Shown: positions 17,241-26,557 of the stretch, one piece after another
Numbering within the stretch: position 1 is the stretch's first letter
Layout: every line of letters begins with the position of its first letter
Notes under the pieces: model-generated
What the model was told of the DNA's origin: nothing
Database searches by the model: none
The model's input: the letters and a program-made list of their open reading frames with translations, nothing else
Program-made: the position numbers and the translations under genes
Source of the DNA: G963663735 sp963663735
Lineage (GTDB): Bacteria > Acidobacteriota > UBA6911 > RPQK01 > JAPXNP01
DNA length: 64,000 bases
Assembly: GCA_963663735.2 (NCBI GenBank)
Contig: CAXXHN010000002.1
Location: 124,001 to 188,000, forward strand
Direction: 5' to 3'

Positions 17241-17986
17241 TGAATAATCTGAAAAAACCGGAAGTCAGGATATTTAAGAATAAGTTGCAGCTGGGTGAAT
17301 TTGCCGCACGGGAATTTGAGGTGGCAGCAAAAAAATACGCTGATGAAAGCAGGAATTTTTCAGTGGCACTTTCGGGTGGATCCACTCCGGCCTTATTTTT
17401 TCAGGCCTTGTCGACAAAGCAGATTGACTGGGATTATGTACAAATTTTCTGGGGAGATGAAAGGTGCGTGTCACCGGATCACCAAGATAGTAACTATTTG
17501 ATGACTCGGTTGCTGCTTCTGGATAAGATTGATATCCCTGAAGGGAATGTCCACCGGATCAGGGGAGAAGGTGTCCCGGGGGAAGAAGCTGCTCGCTATT
17601 CCGACGAGATCCTTCGATCAGCAGCTGCAGGGGATGAAGATATTCCAAGATTTGACTGGATTGTCCTTGGAATGGGTTCTGACGGTCACACTGCCTCCAT
17701 ATTTCCCGGCTTCAGGCTTCGAGCGAAATCGCAGGGAGTTTGCGCTGTGGCCGCTCACCCTGAAACCGGGCAGGAGAGGATTACCTTTACTTTGCCGGTG
17801 ATCAATAATGCCCGGCGCGTCAGCTTTATGGTGGCAGGAATCAGCAAGGCCCCGGTGGTGTCCTCCATCCTGAACAAAACCGGCGGGTACCTGGATTTTC
17901 CTGCGGCGCGAGTGAATCCGACTCAGGGCTTCCTGGAATGGTTTCTTGATGCTGAAGCTGCTCCCGCGGATCTGCAAAACAGGTAA
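17240..17986 (+). CDS. pgl: 6-phosphogluconolactonase (DevB/SOL type)
   Basis: Hydrolyses 6-phosphogluconolactone made by Zwf. The 248-residue protein has the family motifs FSVALSGGSTP (near residue 42), QIFWGDERCVSPDHQDSN, and DWIVLGMGSDGHTASIFPG. The ATG overlapping the zwf stop was preferred over the upstream GTG or TTG. No 6-phosphogluconate dehydrogenase (gnd) follows; the set ends here, facing waaF. A short AACAGG/CCTGTT stem follows the stop. Confidence 0.95.
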   Translation: MNNLKKPEVRIFKNKLQLGEFAAREFEVAAKKYADESRNFSVALSGGSTPALFFQALSTKQIDWDYVQIFWGDERCVSPDHQDSNYLMTRLLLLDKIDIPEGNVHRIRGEGVPGEEAARYSDEILRSAAAGDEDIPRFDWIVLGMGSDGHTASIFPGFRLRAKSQGVCAVAAHPETGQERITFTLPVINNARRVSFMVAGISKAPVVSSILNKTGGYLDFPAARVNPTQGFLEWFLDAEAAPADLQNR

Positions 17987-18012
17987 CAGGCTCAGCCGAC
18001 CCTGTTTAAAAC
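17985..18012 (+). terminator. Weak hairpin after pgl
   Basis: AACAGG at 17985-17990 can pair with CCTGTT at 18001-18006, followed by an A/T-rich stretch. It sits between the convergent ends of pgl and waaF. The stem is short, so this is tentative. Confidence 0.3.
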
Positions 18013-18023
18013 CTTTTTAACCA

Positions 18024-19070
18024 TCAATTACCATTAATCCGGGATTCCACAGCTTCCAGGACTTCTTCGACCTGTATCGAAGTGAAGCAGCGCATGTCAA
18101 TGGGGCATTGCCTGAGCAGGCAGGGGCTGCAGTCCACGTGTTTGTGGATAACCGTGGCCTGGGTGCTGAAAGGGCCGGTGGCAGAATCGTCTGTGGAACC
18201 GAAAATGGCCACCTGGGGAGTGTTCAGTGCCGCGGCCAGATGCATTGGGCCGGAATCATTAGTGATAAAAATCCGGGAAAGTGAAATCAGGGCGATATAG
18301 GTTTCCAGATCGGTTTTCCCGGTCAGGATTACAGGCCTGGTTTTCATGAAAGAAGCCATTTCTTCTGCGATGGGAACCTCGTTACGGGATCCGAAGATCA
18401 GGATTGCTGCCTTGTGGCGGGAAGAGAGTTCATCAGCCACTCTTCCATAGCGGTCAGTCAGCCATCGTTTGGCTGGCCCAAAATAGGCTCCTGGATTGAT
18501 GCCTATCAGGGGAGTATTATCGTCAGTAACCCCTTCCTGACTGAGAAGTTCCCCAGCTTTGCGCAGTCCGCATAAGGTTGGCCTGAGGCTGATGTCAGGA
18601 TGAAAATCCGGATTGTTCAAGTAATCAGTGTCAGAGAGTCCGGTCTGGTAGAGGAGGTCCAGGTAGTAAAAAACCTGGTGCCGGTTCAGTATCTTGATTC
18701 TGGGAACTGCTTTGCGGGTGAGCAGGATGGAACGCCCGTCGGTGTTGTAACCGATCCGCTCTGGTATTCCGGCCACCCTGGCCAGCAGAGCGGCCCGGAA
18801 AGCGTTGGGGAAAAGTACGGCGGTGTCAAAATTTTTTAATTTTTTCCAGTTTGCGAACCCTGATTCCCTGTCACTGAAGGTAATGATTTCATCAACCAGT
18901 CCCTGCTCCCGCAGGACTCCAGCCACCCAGTCTTTAACATAAGCTGCCAGGTAGGCTTCAGGGTAAATCCTCTTTAATTCTCTGAATGCGGCCAGGGACA
19001 TGACCGTGTCGCCGATCCAGTTGGTGCCACGAATCAGGAGTTTTTGAGGGTTGACTGGTTGTTTTGCCAT
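18024..19070 (-). CDS. waaF: LPS heptosyltransferase II (GT9)
   Basis: Adds the second heptose of the LPS inner core. The 348-residue GT9 protein begins with KLLIRGTNWIGDTVMSLAA, the typical heptosyltransferase II opening, has IGINPGAYFGPAKRW in the middle and ISLSRIFITNDSGPMHLAAAL followed by VAIFGSTDDSATGPF near the end. It is the third gene of the waaA-lpxK-waaF block, about 50 bp after lpxK. The ribosome site is weak, as for other genes in this block. Confidence 0.92.
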   Translation of the reverse strand: MAKQPVNPQKLLIRGTNWIGDTVMSLAAFRELKRIYPEAYLAAYVKDWVAGVLREQGLVDEIITFSDRESGFANWKKLKNFDTAVLFPNAFRAALLARVAGIPERIGYNTDGRSILLTRKAVPRIKILNRHQVFYYLDLLYQTGLSDTDYLNNPDFHPDISLRPTLCGLRKAGELLSQEGVTDDNTPLIGINPGAYFGPAKRWLTDRYGRVADELSSRHKAAILIFGSRNEVPIAEEMASFMKTRPVILTGKTDLETYIALISLSRIFITNDSGPMHLAAALNTPQVAIFGSTDDSATGPFSTQATVIHKHVDCSPCLLRQCPIDMRCFTSIQVEEVLEAVESRINGN

Positions 19071-19118
19071 TAGTGAAATGAGATTGCCACAGGTCTGGAT
19101 GCCAGGTCAAGAGAGCTG

Positions 19119-20225
19119 TCAACTGCCCGGACAGGCGCTTGAATCTGAAACCTGTTTCAGCAGCCATTCTCTGAATTTATTTTCTTCGCTGCTCTGCACT
19201 ACCAGCCCGACTGAGAATATGGGGGCCTTGCGCAGGTTTAAATGACTCATTCTGATAGCATCTTTTTCTGTGGTTATTATGAATTCAGCTCCTGAATCCT
19301 TGAACCCGTCAATCACTCTATCCATATCTTCCTGGGAAAAAGGATGGTGGTCCCGCATCAATACCTGGCCTGAAATGTTCAACTCCAGGTTTTCGAGATC
19401 CTTGATGAACTGCAGCGGATTGCCGATTGCGGCCAGTACGAAAGCATTTTTACCAGGTGGTTTTTCTGTTGGGGAAGCAGAGTCCCTGTTTGTCGTATCA
19501 ATCCCGTAGACTGGAGCATATCCAGACAGCCTGTGACTGAACAGGAAAATTGGGGAGGTCGGATTGTATTGGTTAAGCCGGCTGCAGATCTTATCCAGGC
19601 CTTCACTCCGAAGGTGAGTCCTGGTGACAATGAAGGCGTCCGCTCGTTCCAGGGAGGAGAGCGGTTCCCTCAGAATTCCCTTGGGCAGCACGTATTCTCC
19701 GCCGAAGGGGCTGGTGGCGTCAATTAAAACTATATCTATATCTCTATGCAGCTGAATATGCTGGAAGCCGTCATCCAGCAGAAAAACATCAGGATTCAGG
19801 GATTGGGACGACTGGCATAATCTGGCCGATTTGTACCGAGTGCCTCCGACTGCTACCGGAGCTCCAGCAAGTTTTGCGGCCATCAGCCAAGGTTCGTCCC
19901 CGCTTTCCGTGGAAGAGCAAAGAATTTCGCTTCCGTTGCTCACTAAAAGGTTTCTTTTCTCTGCTGTTCCCCGGTATCCCCGGCTGAGTATTGCTGGCCT
20001 GATGCCGGAATCCAGCAGCATCTGGCATATGTAAATCGTAAAAGGTGTTTTCCCGGTTCCCCCCAGTACAATATTACCTATGCTTATCACTGTTCTGTCC
20101 AGTTTTCTTACCGGTCTCAGGCCGCCCCTGTATAATTGAAGGCGTATTCTGATTATGCAGCTATATATAACGGCAAGTATGGATCTGATCATAGTTGGTT
20201 TTTCCCGAATCGAGAAACCTGTCAT
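19119..20225 (-). CDS. lpxK: Tetraacyldisaccharide 4'-kinase
   Basis: Phosphorylates the 4' position of the lipid A disaccharide at the inner membrane, using ATP. A hydrophobic N-terminal helix (about residues 13-30) precedes the P-loop ISIGNIVLGGTGKTP, then RPAILSRGYRG and FLLDDGFQHIQLHRDIDIVLID, all LpxK hallmarks. At 368 residues it is slightly long; an ATG eleven codons inside may be the true start. It follows waaA by 19 bases, so the two are almost certainly co-transcribed. Confidence 0.94.
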   Translation of the reverse strand: MTGFSIREKPTMIRSILAVIYSCIIRIRLQLYRGGLRPVRKLDRTVISIGNIVLGGTGKTPFTIYICQMLLDSGIRPAILSRGYRGTAEKRNLLVSNGSEILCSSTESGDEPWLMAAKLAGAPVAVGGTRYKSARLCQSSQSLNPDVFLLDDGFQHIQLHRDIDIVLIDATSPFGGEYVLPKGILREPLSSLERADAFIVTRTHLRSEGLDKICSRLNQYNPTSPIFLFSHRLSGYAPVYGIDTTNRDSASPTEKPPGKNAFVLAAIGNPLQFIKDLENLELNISGQVLMRDHHPFSQEDMDRVIDGFKDSGAEFIITTEKDAIRMSHLNLRKAPIFSVGLVVQSSEENKFREWLLKQVSDSSACPGS

Positions 20226-20244
20226 TATTATGGGGACCTGAGGA

Positions 20245-21549
20245 TCAATTATTAATTATTGATTTGATAACTTCCAGGTTTTCTTCTACTGCGCCGCTGT
20301 TATTTTCCAGCACTTGCCTGGCATTTATGCCCAGGGTTGATCGTTCCGCTTCATTCTGAAGCAATCGGCGCGCCTGTGTTTCAAGCTCCTGGGGCGACCG
20401 CACCTGGACAGCCGCATTCCTGTCGGTGAAAATCTCAGCTATTTCCCTGAAGTTGGTCATGCTGGGACCGAAAAGAATCGGTTTTCCGAAGAAAGCCGGT
20501 TCAATTACATTCTGGCCACCGGTCGGCACCAGGCTGCCGCCCATGAACACTAGATCACCCATTTCATAGAGGTAGGCCAGCTCTCCTACTGTATCCAGAA
20601 CAAGGATGTCACAGCTCTTTTCTTGATCAGCGGCATTCATGTCTATCCGGGACCTGAGGCAGGTCCTTAAACCTTTGCTCCTGAAAATGTTGGCTACTTC
20701 TTCTCCCCGATGTGGATGCCTGGGGGCAATGAGTAGGGATAAACCTGGAAAATCCTTTTTAAGGTTAATATATAAGGAAGAAATAATTTCCTCTTCATTA
20801 GACTTGGTACTGCCGCAGATCCAGATAAGGGATTCCTGTCCATGGCGCAGTTTAATACCCAGCCAATCAAGAAGCTGTTGTTTGTCCGGTGATGTTTTCA
20901 GCGAGTAGTCAAATTTCATATTTCCGGTGACACGAAGAATTTTTTCAGGGGCTCCAATTTTTTTGATTCGGTCAGCATCAATATCAGACTGCATGCACAT
21001 GAATGTAATTCTTTTAAACAGTGGTTTGAGCAGGAAGGAAATCCGCAGGTAGTTTTTAATTGAATGATCTGAAATTCGCCCATTGATGAAGATTACCGGG
21101 ACATTCTCTCGTCTCGATATTTCTAAAAAGTTAGGCCAGATTTCAGTTTCCATAATGACAACCAGGTCTGGTTTGATCTTCCTGAAAAAGGCCCTGCAGA
21201 TTATTTTAAAGTCGAGGGGGAAATAGAGCAGGGTTACCGTTGAACTCAATGCTGACCGGGCCACCTGTTGGCCGGTTACCGTGGTAGTGGAGAAATAAAT
21301 CTTGTAATTGTCACTGGCGAGTTTTCTGGTTAGTGCCAGGACGGCATTGACTTCACCAACTGAAACCGCGTGAATCCAGATTATCTTTCTAGACTGTATT
21401 CTGTTTTCGGCTATTAAGTTTGGTTTGATCCTGTTAAGAATCTGGGTCCGTTTTTTTCGAAAGACTGCCTGAAAGACGACCCTCGGCAGGTAGATAAGAA
21501 GCGCGATAAAATAGAGTATAGAATATATAAAAAGAATAGCTTGAAACAT
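20245..21549 (-). CDS. waaA: Kdo transferase
   Basis: Transfers Kdo from CMP-Kdo to lipid IVA, the bridge between lipid A and core. The 434-residue GT30 enzyme has an N-terminal membrane anchor, then IWIHAVSVGEVNAVLAL (the conserved Glu of the family), STTTVTGQQVA, VVIMETEIWPNFL, and the C-terminal GGSLVPTGGQNVIEPA nucleotide-sugar motif. It heads the waaA-lpxK-waaF block and is divergent from rpsL across about 285 bp. The number of Kdo units added cannot be told. Confidence 0.94.
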   Translation of the reverse strand: MFQAILFIYSILYFIALLIYLPRVVFQAVFRKKRTQILNRIKPNLIAENRIQSRKIIWIHAVSVGEVNAVLALTRKLASDNYKIYFSTTTVTGQQVARSALSSTVTLLYFPLDFKIICRAFFRKIKPDLVVIMETEIWPNFLEISRRENVPVIFINGRISDHSIKNYLRISFLLKPLFKRITFMCMQSDIDADRIKKIGAPEKILRVTGNMKFDYSLKTSPDKQQLLDWLGIKLRHGQESLIWICGSTKSNEEEIISSLYINLKKDFPGLSLLIAPRHPHRGEEVANIFRSKGLRTCLRSRIDMNAADQEKSCDILVLDTVGELAYLYEMGDLVFMGGSLVPTGGQNVIEPAFFGKPILFGPSMTNFREIAEIFTDRNAAVQVRSPQELETQARRLLQNEAERSTLGINARQVLENNSGAVEENLEVIKSIINN

Positions 21550-21663
21550 AGATGAAACTTTGCATTTACAGAAAAAATTTGGTATAAAAGCTCATCCTAA
21601 TATTTTATTAGTCCTCCTGCAACTGTAATGGAGAATGCTGAAGCGGTTTGTGAATCAGAATCG

Positions 21664-21710
21664 ACCGGCAGGAAGAGCGCATTTAATTTTGAATGAGAAA
21701 TTCTGCCGGT
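21664..21710. repeat. Inverted repeat upstream of the ribosomal promoter
   Basis: ACCGGCAG at 21664-21671 is mirrored by CTGCCGGT at 21703-21710 with 31 bases between. It lies upstream of the proposed rpsL promoter, between divergent waaA and rpsL. It could be a protein-binding site or chance; nothing else supports a role. Confidence 0.3.
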
Positions 21711-21726
21711 AGCGGTAGGTTTCTAC

Positions 21727-21756
21727 TTGACATTCACCATGCCTCCGAGCTAGCAT
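21727..21756 (+). promoter_or_regulatory. Promoter of the str-S10-spc-alpha cluster
   Basis: A consensus -35 box TTGACA (21727-21732) is followed after 18 bases by TAGCAT (21751-21756), leaving a leader of roughly 70 bases before rpsL. It is the only strong sigma-70-like promoter seen ahead of the 19-kb gene cluster. Transcription start inferred from spacing. Confidence 0.6.
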
Positions 21757-21834
21757 TTTAGACCGCTTGTTTTTCGGGGTGATTTTCGCGCTGATGTTTT
21801 TATATTCTGTAAATAAATTTTTTGGAGAGTACGA

Positions 21835-22209
21835 GTGCCGACATTTAATCAGTTAGTTCGTAAGGGACGAAAGAGAATATCTGCCAAGACCAAGAGTCCG
21901 GCTCTGCAGGCTTGCCCACAGAGAAGAGGTGTATGTGTCCGTGTATATACCCAGACGCCTAAAAAGCCTAACTCTGCGTTGCGTAAGGTTGCCCGTGTCA
22001 GGCTGACAAACGGAATAGAGGTAACGACTTATATTCCTGGAATTGGTCATAACCTGCAAGAGCATTCCCTGGTACTTATCAGGGGCGGCCGTGTTAAAGA
22101 TTTGCCTGGAGTCAGGTACCACGTTGTACGTGGAACCCTTGATACTTCAGGGGTAGAGAATCGCAGGAACAGCCGTTCGAAGTATGGCGCGAAGACGCCA
22201 AAAGGATAA
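21835..22209 (+). CDS. rpsL: 30S ribosomal protein S12
   Basis: Decoding-centre protein of the small subunit. The full-length 124-residue protein begins with GTG, preceded by GGAGAG at good distance. The streptomycin-sensitive residues are conserved (TPKKPNSALRK and GRVKDLPGVRYH), so drug-sensitive ribosomes are expected at this site. It is the first gene of the cluster. rpoBC and rplKAJL, which often precede it, are not here. Confidence 0.98.
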   Translation: MPTFNQLVRKGRKRISAKTKSPALQACPQRRGVCVRVYTQTPKKPNSALRKVARVRLTNGIEVTTYIPGIGHNLQEHSLVLIRGGRVKDLPGVRYHVVRGTLDTSGVENRRNSRSKYGAKTPKG

Positions 22210-22278
22210 TAGTTTAAGTTTTTATATCAAGCTGCGGATCTTTTATGCTGCAGCTTGTTTTGTTTCTGGAGAGAAGAT

Positions 22279-22749
22279 ATGCCAAGGCGTAGGGAAATTC
22301 CAAAACGACAGATTCTGCCGGATCCAGTTTACGGTAATGAGTTAGTTGCCAAAATGATAAACAAGGTAATGCTGGCTGGGAAGAAAAATACAGCTGAAAG
22401 ACTTTTTTATCGGGCAATGAGCATAATTGAAAAGAAGACCGGGGAAGATCCGTTTAAGGTATTCAAGCAGGCTGTTGAAAATGTAAAGCCTTTTATGGAA
22501 TGCAAGTCCCGCAGAGTGGGCGGTTCTACCTATCAGGTTCCTATTGAAGTGAGCCAGCGCCGCAGGACTTCTCTTGGCCTCCGCTGGATTGTCAATTCTG
22601 CCAGGGCCCGTGGTGAGAAGGTCATGTCTGACAGGCTGGCTGGAGAATTGATGGATGCCTTCGGCAACAAGGGTGGGGCTGTCAGGAAAAAGGAAGATGT
22701 CCACCGCCAGGCAGAGGCCAATCGGGCGTTTGCCCATTACCGTTGGTAA
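22279..22749 (+). CDS. rpsG: 30S ribosomal protein S7
   Basis: Nucleates assembly of the 30S head and contacts E-site tRNA. The 156-residue protein from the chosen ATG starts MPRRREIPKRQILPDPVYG and has GGSTYQVPIEV in the middle. The start has GGAGAGAAG just upstream; the frame extends eight codons further but without a start region of the family. Second gene of the str group. Confidence 0.98.
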   Translation: MPRRREIPKRQILPDPVYGNELVAKMINKVMLAGKKNTAERLFYRAMSIIEKKTGEDPFKVFKQAVENVKPFMECKSRRVGGSTYQVPIEVSQRRRTSLGLRWIVNSARARGEKVMSDRLAGELMDAFGNKGGAVRKKEDVHRQAEANRAFAHYRW

Positions 22750-22855
22750 TTGAGCGTTTGTCTGCCAGGTCTGGTGGAGGTTTTCGCCAGAGGTTTCAGG
22801 CAAATGTTTTGTTAGGTATAGATAGTATTAAATTTACAAAGGTTAATTGATAAAC

Positions 22856-24940
22856 GTGCCTAGATTAGTAGCCCTGGAAAAAACTCGGAATATTGGGATT
22901 ATGGCTCATATTGATGCCGGTAAGACCACTACCACCGAGCGGATTCTTTATTACACAGGGATAAATTACAAAATTGGCGAAGTCCACCAGGGAAATGCGT
23001 CCATGGACTATATGGCGCAGGAGCAGGAGAGGGGAATCACCATCACCTCTGCTGCGACTACCTGTTTCTGGCGGGATTACAGGGTCAATATCATTGACAC
23101 TCCCGGGCACGTTGACTTTACAGCTGAAGTTGAAAGGTCCTTGCGGGTTCTGGACGGAGCAGTCGCGGTGTTTGATGCCGTGGCCGGGGTTGAGCCCCAG
23201 TCCGAAACCGTATGGAGGCAGGCTGATAAATATAAGGTTCCCAGGATCGCTTTCATCAATAAGATGGACAGGGCCGGGGCTGATTTTTTCAGTGCCATGG
23301 AGTCAATGGTGAAAAAATTGGCTGCCAAGCCTGTAGCCCTGCAGATTCCACTGGGTTCAGAGGAGAAATTCGAAGGCGTTATCGACCTTGTGAAAATGAA
23401 GGCTTACGTTTACAAGGAAGACACGCTGGGATCTGAATTCGATGAAATTGAGATTCCTGAAAAGTATAGAGAGCAGGCAGTGGAGTGGCGCCAGGTAATG
23501 GTGGAATCTGTTGCTGAAACAGATAATGACCTGATGGAAAAATTTTTTGGTGATGTGGAGATCAGCGCACCTGAGTTGGTTCAGGCCATAAGGAATGCAA
23601 CAATCTCTTTAGCGTTCACCCCGTGTCTTTGTGGATCAGCGTTCAGAAATAAGGGAGTGCAGCCCCTCTTGGACGCGGTTGTGGATTACCTTCCCTCTCC
23701 GCTGGATGTTCCCGCGATGGTCGGGATCGATAAAGACGGGAATCAGGCGGAACGCAGACCTGATGATAAGGGTCCTTTTTCAGCACTTGTTTTCAAGATA
23801 TTGACCGATCCTTTTGTTGGGCAGCTGACTTTTATCAGGGTTTATTCAGGATCCCTGGATGCCGGAGTTTCAGTTTATAACTCCACAAAAGATAAGAATG
23901 AAAGGGTCGGAAGGCTCCTCAAAATGCACGCTGATAAGCGGGAGGAGATCAAGAAGGTTTATTCCGGCGACATTGTTGCTGTTGTAGGTTTGAAAGATGT
24001 TGGCACAGGTGATACTATTTGTGATCGTGGCAACCCGATTATCCTGGAAGCCATGGATTTTCCGGAACCGGTCATTTCGGTGGCGATAGAACCGAAGACC
24101 AGACAGGACCAGGAAAAACTTGGATTTTCCCTTCGTAAGCTGATCGCGGAGGATCCTACTTTCAAAGTACATACGGATAACGACACGGGTGAGACCATTA
24201 TTTCGGGGATGGGGGAACTTCACCTTGAAATTATTGTTGATCGCCTGATGCGGGAATTTGGTGTAGGCGCCAACGTAGGGAAACCCCAGGTCTCCTACAA
24301 GGAAGCGATTACTGTGGCTTCTTCGGGCGAAGGCAGGTTTGTCCGTCAAACCGGAGGCAAGGGCCAGTTCGGACACGCCAAGATCAAAATGGAGCCCGGG
24401 GAGCCGGGTTGCGGCCTGGAATTTGAAAATGGGATATTCGGGGGGGCAATACCTCGCGAATATATTGAACCGGTTAAATCCGGCATCAAGGAAGCCATGG
24501 AAGGCGGAATTATTGCGGGATATCCGGTAGAAGATATAAAAGTGACTTTGTATGATGGGTCGTATCATGAAGTTGATTCCTCTGAGATAGCCTTTAAGAT
24601 AGCCGGATCCATGGCTTTCAAGGACGCGGCAAAAAGGGCAAAGCCGATATTACTGGAACCTGTCATGAAGGTCGTGGTTGATGTGCCTGATGAATATACC
24701 GGAAGTGTAGTCGGAGATCTGAACTCCAGACGAGGCCGGATCGCAGAAATTGAGAGCAGAGGAGCTATTCAGAAAGTACTGGCATTTGTTCCACTGTCGG
24801 AGATGTTTGGCTATGTTAATGAGCTTAGATCCGTCACTCAGGGGCGAGCCACTTATTCCATGCATTTTGAGAGATTTGAGAAGGTACCTTCCAGCCTGTC
24901 GGAAGAGCTGATAGCAAAGGCCCAAGGGAAACTCACATAA
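22856..24940 (+). CDS. fusA: Elongation factor G
   Basis: Translocation GTPase. Motifs: G1 IMAHIDAGKTTTTE, G3 DTPGHVDF, G4 NKMDR, and the C-terminal domain IV/V segments ending around PLSEMFGYVNELRS. Length of about 694 residues is standard. GTG at 22856 gives the usual N-terminus MPRLVALEKTRNIG; TTG three codons upstream is an alternative because the AAAGG box is placed between optimal distances for the two. About 105 bp separate it from rpsG. Confidence 0.98.
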   Translation: MPRLVALEKTRNIGIMAHIDAGKTTTTERILYYTGINYKIGEVHQGNASMDYMAQEQERGITITSAATTCFWRDYRVNIIDTPGHVDFTAEVERSLRVLDGAVAVFDAVAGVEPQSETVWRQADKYKVPRIAFINKMDRAGADFFSAMESMVKKLAAKPVALQIPLGSEEKFEGVIDLVKMKAYVYKEDTLGSEFDEIEIPEKYREQAVEWRQVMVESVAETDNDLMEKFFGDVEISAPELVQAIRNATISLAFTPCLCGSAFRNKGVQPLLDAVVDYLPSPLDVPAMVGIDKDGNQAERRPDDKGPFSALVFKILTDPFVGQLTFIRVYSGSLDAGVSVYNSTKDKNERVGRLLKMHADKREEIKKVYSGDIVAVVGLKDVGTGDTICDRGNPIILEAMDFPEPVISVAIEPKTRQDQEKLGFSLRKLIAEDPTFKVHTDNDTGETIISGMGELHLEIIVDRLMREFGVGANVGKPQVSYKEAITVASSGEGRFVRQTGGKGQFGHAKIKMEPGEPGCGLEFENGIFGGAIPREYIEPVKSGIKEAMEGGIIAGYPVEDIKVTLYDGSYHEVDSSEIAFKIAGSMAFKDAAKRAKPILLEPVMKVVVDVPDEYTGSVVGDLNSRRGRIAEIESRGAIQKVLAFVPLSEMFGYVNELRSVTQGRATYSMHFERFEKVPSSLSEELIAKAQGKLT

Positions 24941-24992
24941 ACCGGATGATGGAATTCCGCAATTAATCATAAAAAATCGGAGACTCTGAGCA

Positions 24993-26180
24993 ATGGCAAA
25001 AGAAAAATATAACCGTAGTAAGCCTCATGTAAACATTGGCACGATTGGCCATGTTGATCATGGGAAGACAACATTGACAGCAGCCATCACCATGATATTG
25101 GCTAAGAACAACCCCGGTATCAGTGTAAGGTCGTTTGACTCGATTGATAACGCTCCTGAAGAAAAGGAACGCGGAATCACGATTGCGACTGCTCATGTTG
25201 AATATGAAACTGAAAATCGCCACTATGCGCATGTTGACTGTCCTGGTCACGCTGACTACATCAAGAACATGATCACTGGAGCGGCGCAGATGGACGGAGC
25301 GATACTGGTTGTATCTGCTGCTGATGGTCCGATGCCCCAGACGCGTGAACATATACTGCTGGCTCGTCAGGTTGGCGTACCTTACATCATTGTTTACCTG
25401 AACAAGACTGACATGGTGGATGACCCTGAACTTCTGGATCTGGTTGAGCTTGAGGTAAGGGAGCTGCTGACTAAATATGAATTTCCTGGAGACGAAATTC
25501 CGATAATCAGGGGAAGTGCCTTGAAAGCCGGTGAGGGAGATCCTGAAGCGGAAGCCACTATTCTTGAGCTGATGGAAGCAACTGACACCTACATTCCTGT
25601 GCCTGAGCGTGATGTGGACAAACCTTTCCTGATGCCGATTGAAGATATTTTCTCAATCAGCGGTCGCGGCACGGTAGTAACCGGAAGAATTGAACGCGGG
25701 ATTGTGCATACTGGTGATGAGATTGAGATAGTCGGGATGCGTGATACGATGAAGCGGGTAGTGACCGGAGTTGAGATGTTCCGCAAGCTGCTTGATGAAG
25801 GCCAGGCTGGAGACAATGTAGGCCTTCTTCTGAGGGGAACCGATAAGGAAGATGTGGAACGCGGTCAGGTAATAGCGGCCAAGGGTTCGATTAAGCCGCA
25901 TACCCATTTCAAGGCTGAAGCTTACATACTGGCCAAGGAAGAGGGTGGGCGTCACACTCCGTTTTTCACTGGATACAGGCCGCAGTTTTATTTTCGGACC
26001 ACAGATGTAACGGGTGATGTCAGTTTACCGGAAGGCATCGAGATGGTAATGCCTGGTGATAACGTGTCAATGACAGTGAAGCTTATCACCCCGATAGCCA
26101 TGGAAAAGGGATTGCGTTTCGCTATCCGTGAAGGTGGCAGGACTGTTGGTGCCGGTACCATTACTGAAATTAATGAATAG
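24993..26180 (+). CDS. tuf: Elongation factor Tu
   Basis: Carries aminoacyl-tRNA to the ribosome as a GTP complex. The 395-residue protein has GHVDHGKTTLTAA (G1), DCPGHADYIKNMI (G3) and RGSALKAG (G5). The G4 box reads NKTD instead of the most common NKCD, a tolerated change. Start is supported by GGAGACTC upstream. It bridges the str and S10 parts of the cluster, 47 bp before rpsJ. No second tuf copy is in this window. Confidence 0.98.
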   Translation: MAKEKYNRSKPHVNIGTIGHVDHGKTTLTAAITMILAKNNPGISVRSFDSIDNAPEEKERGITIATAHVEYETENRHYAHVDCPGHADYIKNMITGAAQMDGAILVVSAADGPMPQTREHILLARQVGVPYIIVYLNKTDMVDDPELLDLVELEVRELLTKYEFPGDEIPIIRGSALKAGEGDPEAEATILELMEATDTYIPVPERDVDKPFLMPIEDIFSISGRGTVVTGRIERGIVHTGDEIEIVGMRDTMKRVVTGVEMFRKLLDEGQAGDNVGLLLRGTDKEDVERGQVIAAKGSIKPHTHFKAEAYILAKEEGGRHTPFFTGYRPQFYFRTTDVTGDVSLPEGIEMVMPGDNVSMTVKLITPIAMEKGLRFAIREGGRTVGAGTITEINE

Positions 26181-26227
26181 ACAGGGCGGAATTTAACGCC
26201 TGACTAAAGGAAAGCAAGAGAGCGCCA

Positions 26228-26554
26228 ATGTTCGACGATAAGATTAGGATACGCATGAAGGCCTATGATCACTCGGTACTGGATCAGTCCACCAAGGAGA
26301 TTGTAGAGATCGCAAAACGGACTGGAGCCCGTGTGTCTGGCCCCATTCCATTACCAACAAAGATCAGTCGCTACACGGTTCTTCGTTCACCCCACGTGGA
26401 CAAGAAATCAAGGGAACAGTTTGAAATGCGCACTCATAACAGGTTAGTGGATATTCTGGAACCTACGCCGCAAACTGTTGATGCATTAATGAAACTTGAT
26501 CTCCCGGCAGCAATTGATGTCGAGATAAAAGCTTTCGGCACTGAGAAGGACTAA
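26228..26554 (+). CDS. rpsJ: 30S ribosomal protein S10
   Basis: Small-subunit head protein that also serves as NusE in antitermination. The protein is 108 residues, a little longer than usual at both ends (core about 102). IRIRMKAYDHSVLDQSTKEIV, GPIPLPTKISRYTVLRSPHV and KKSREQFEMRTHNRL are characteristic. First gene of the S10 section, directly after tuf, with only three bases before rplC. Confidence 0.98.
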   Translation: MFDDKIRIRMKAYDHSVLDQSTKEIVEIAKRTGARVSGPIPLPTKISRYTVLRSPHVDKKSREQFEMRTHNRLVDILEPTPQTVDALMKLDLPAAIDVEIKAFGTEKD

Positions 26555-26557
26555 GTC

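Noticed and set aside
23870..24568. 232-codon antisense frame in fusA
   Set aside because: A shadow of highly conserved EF-G codons; the sense strand fully explains the sequence.
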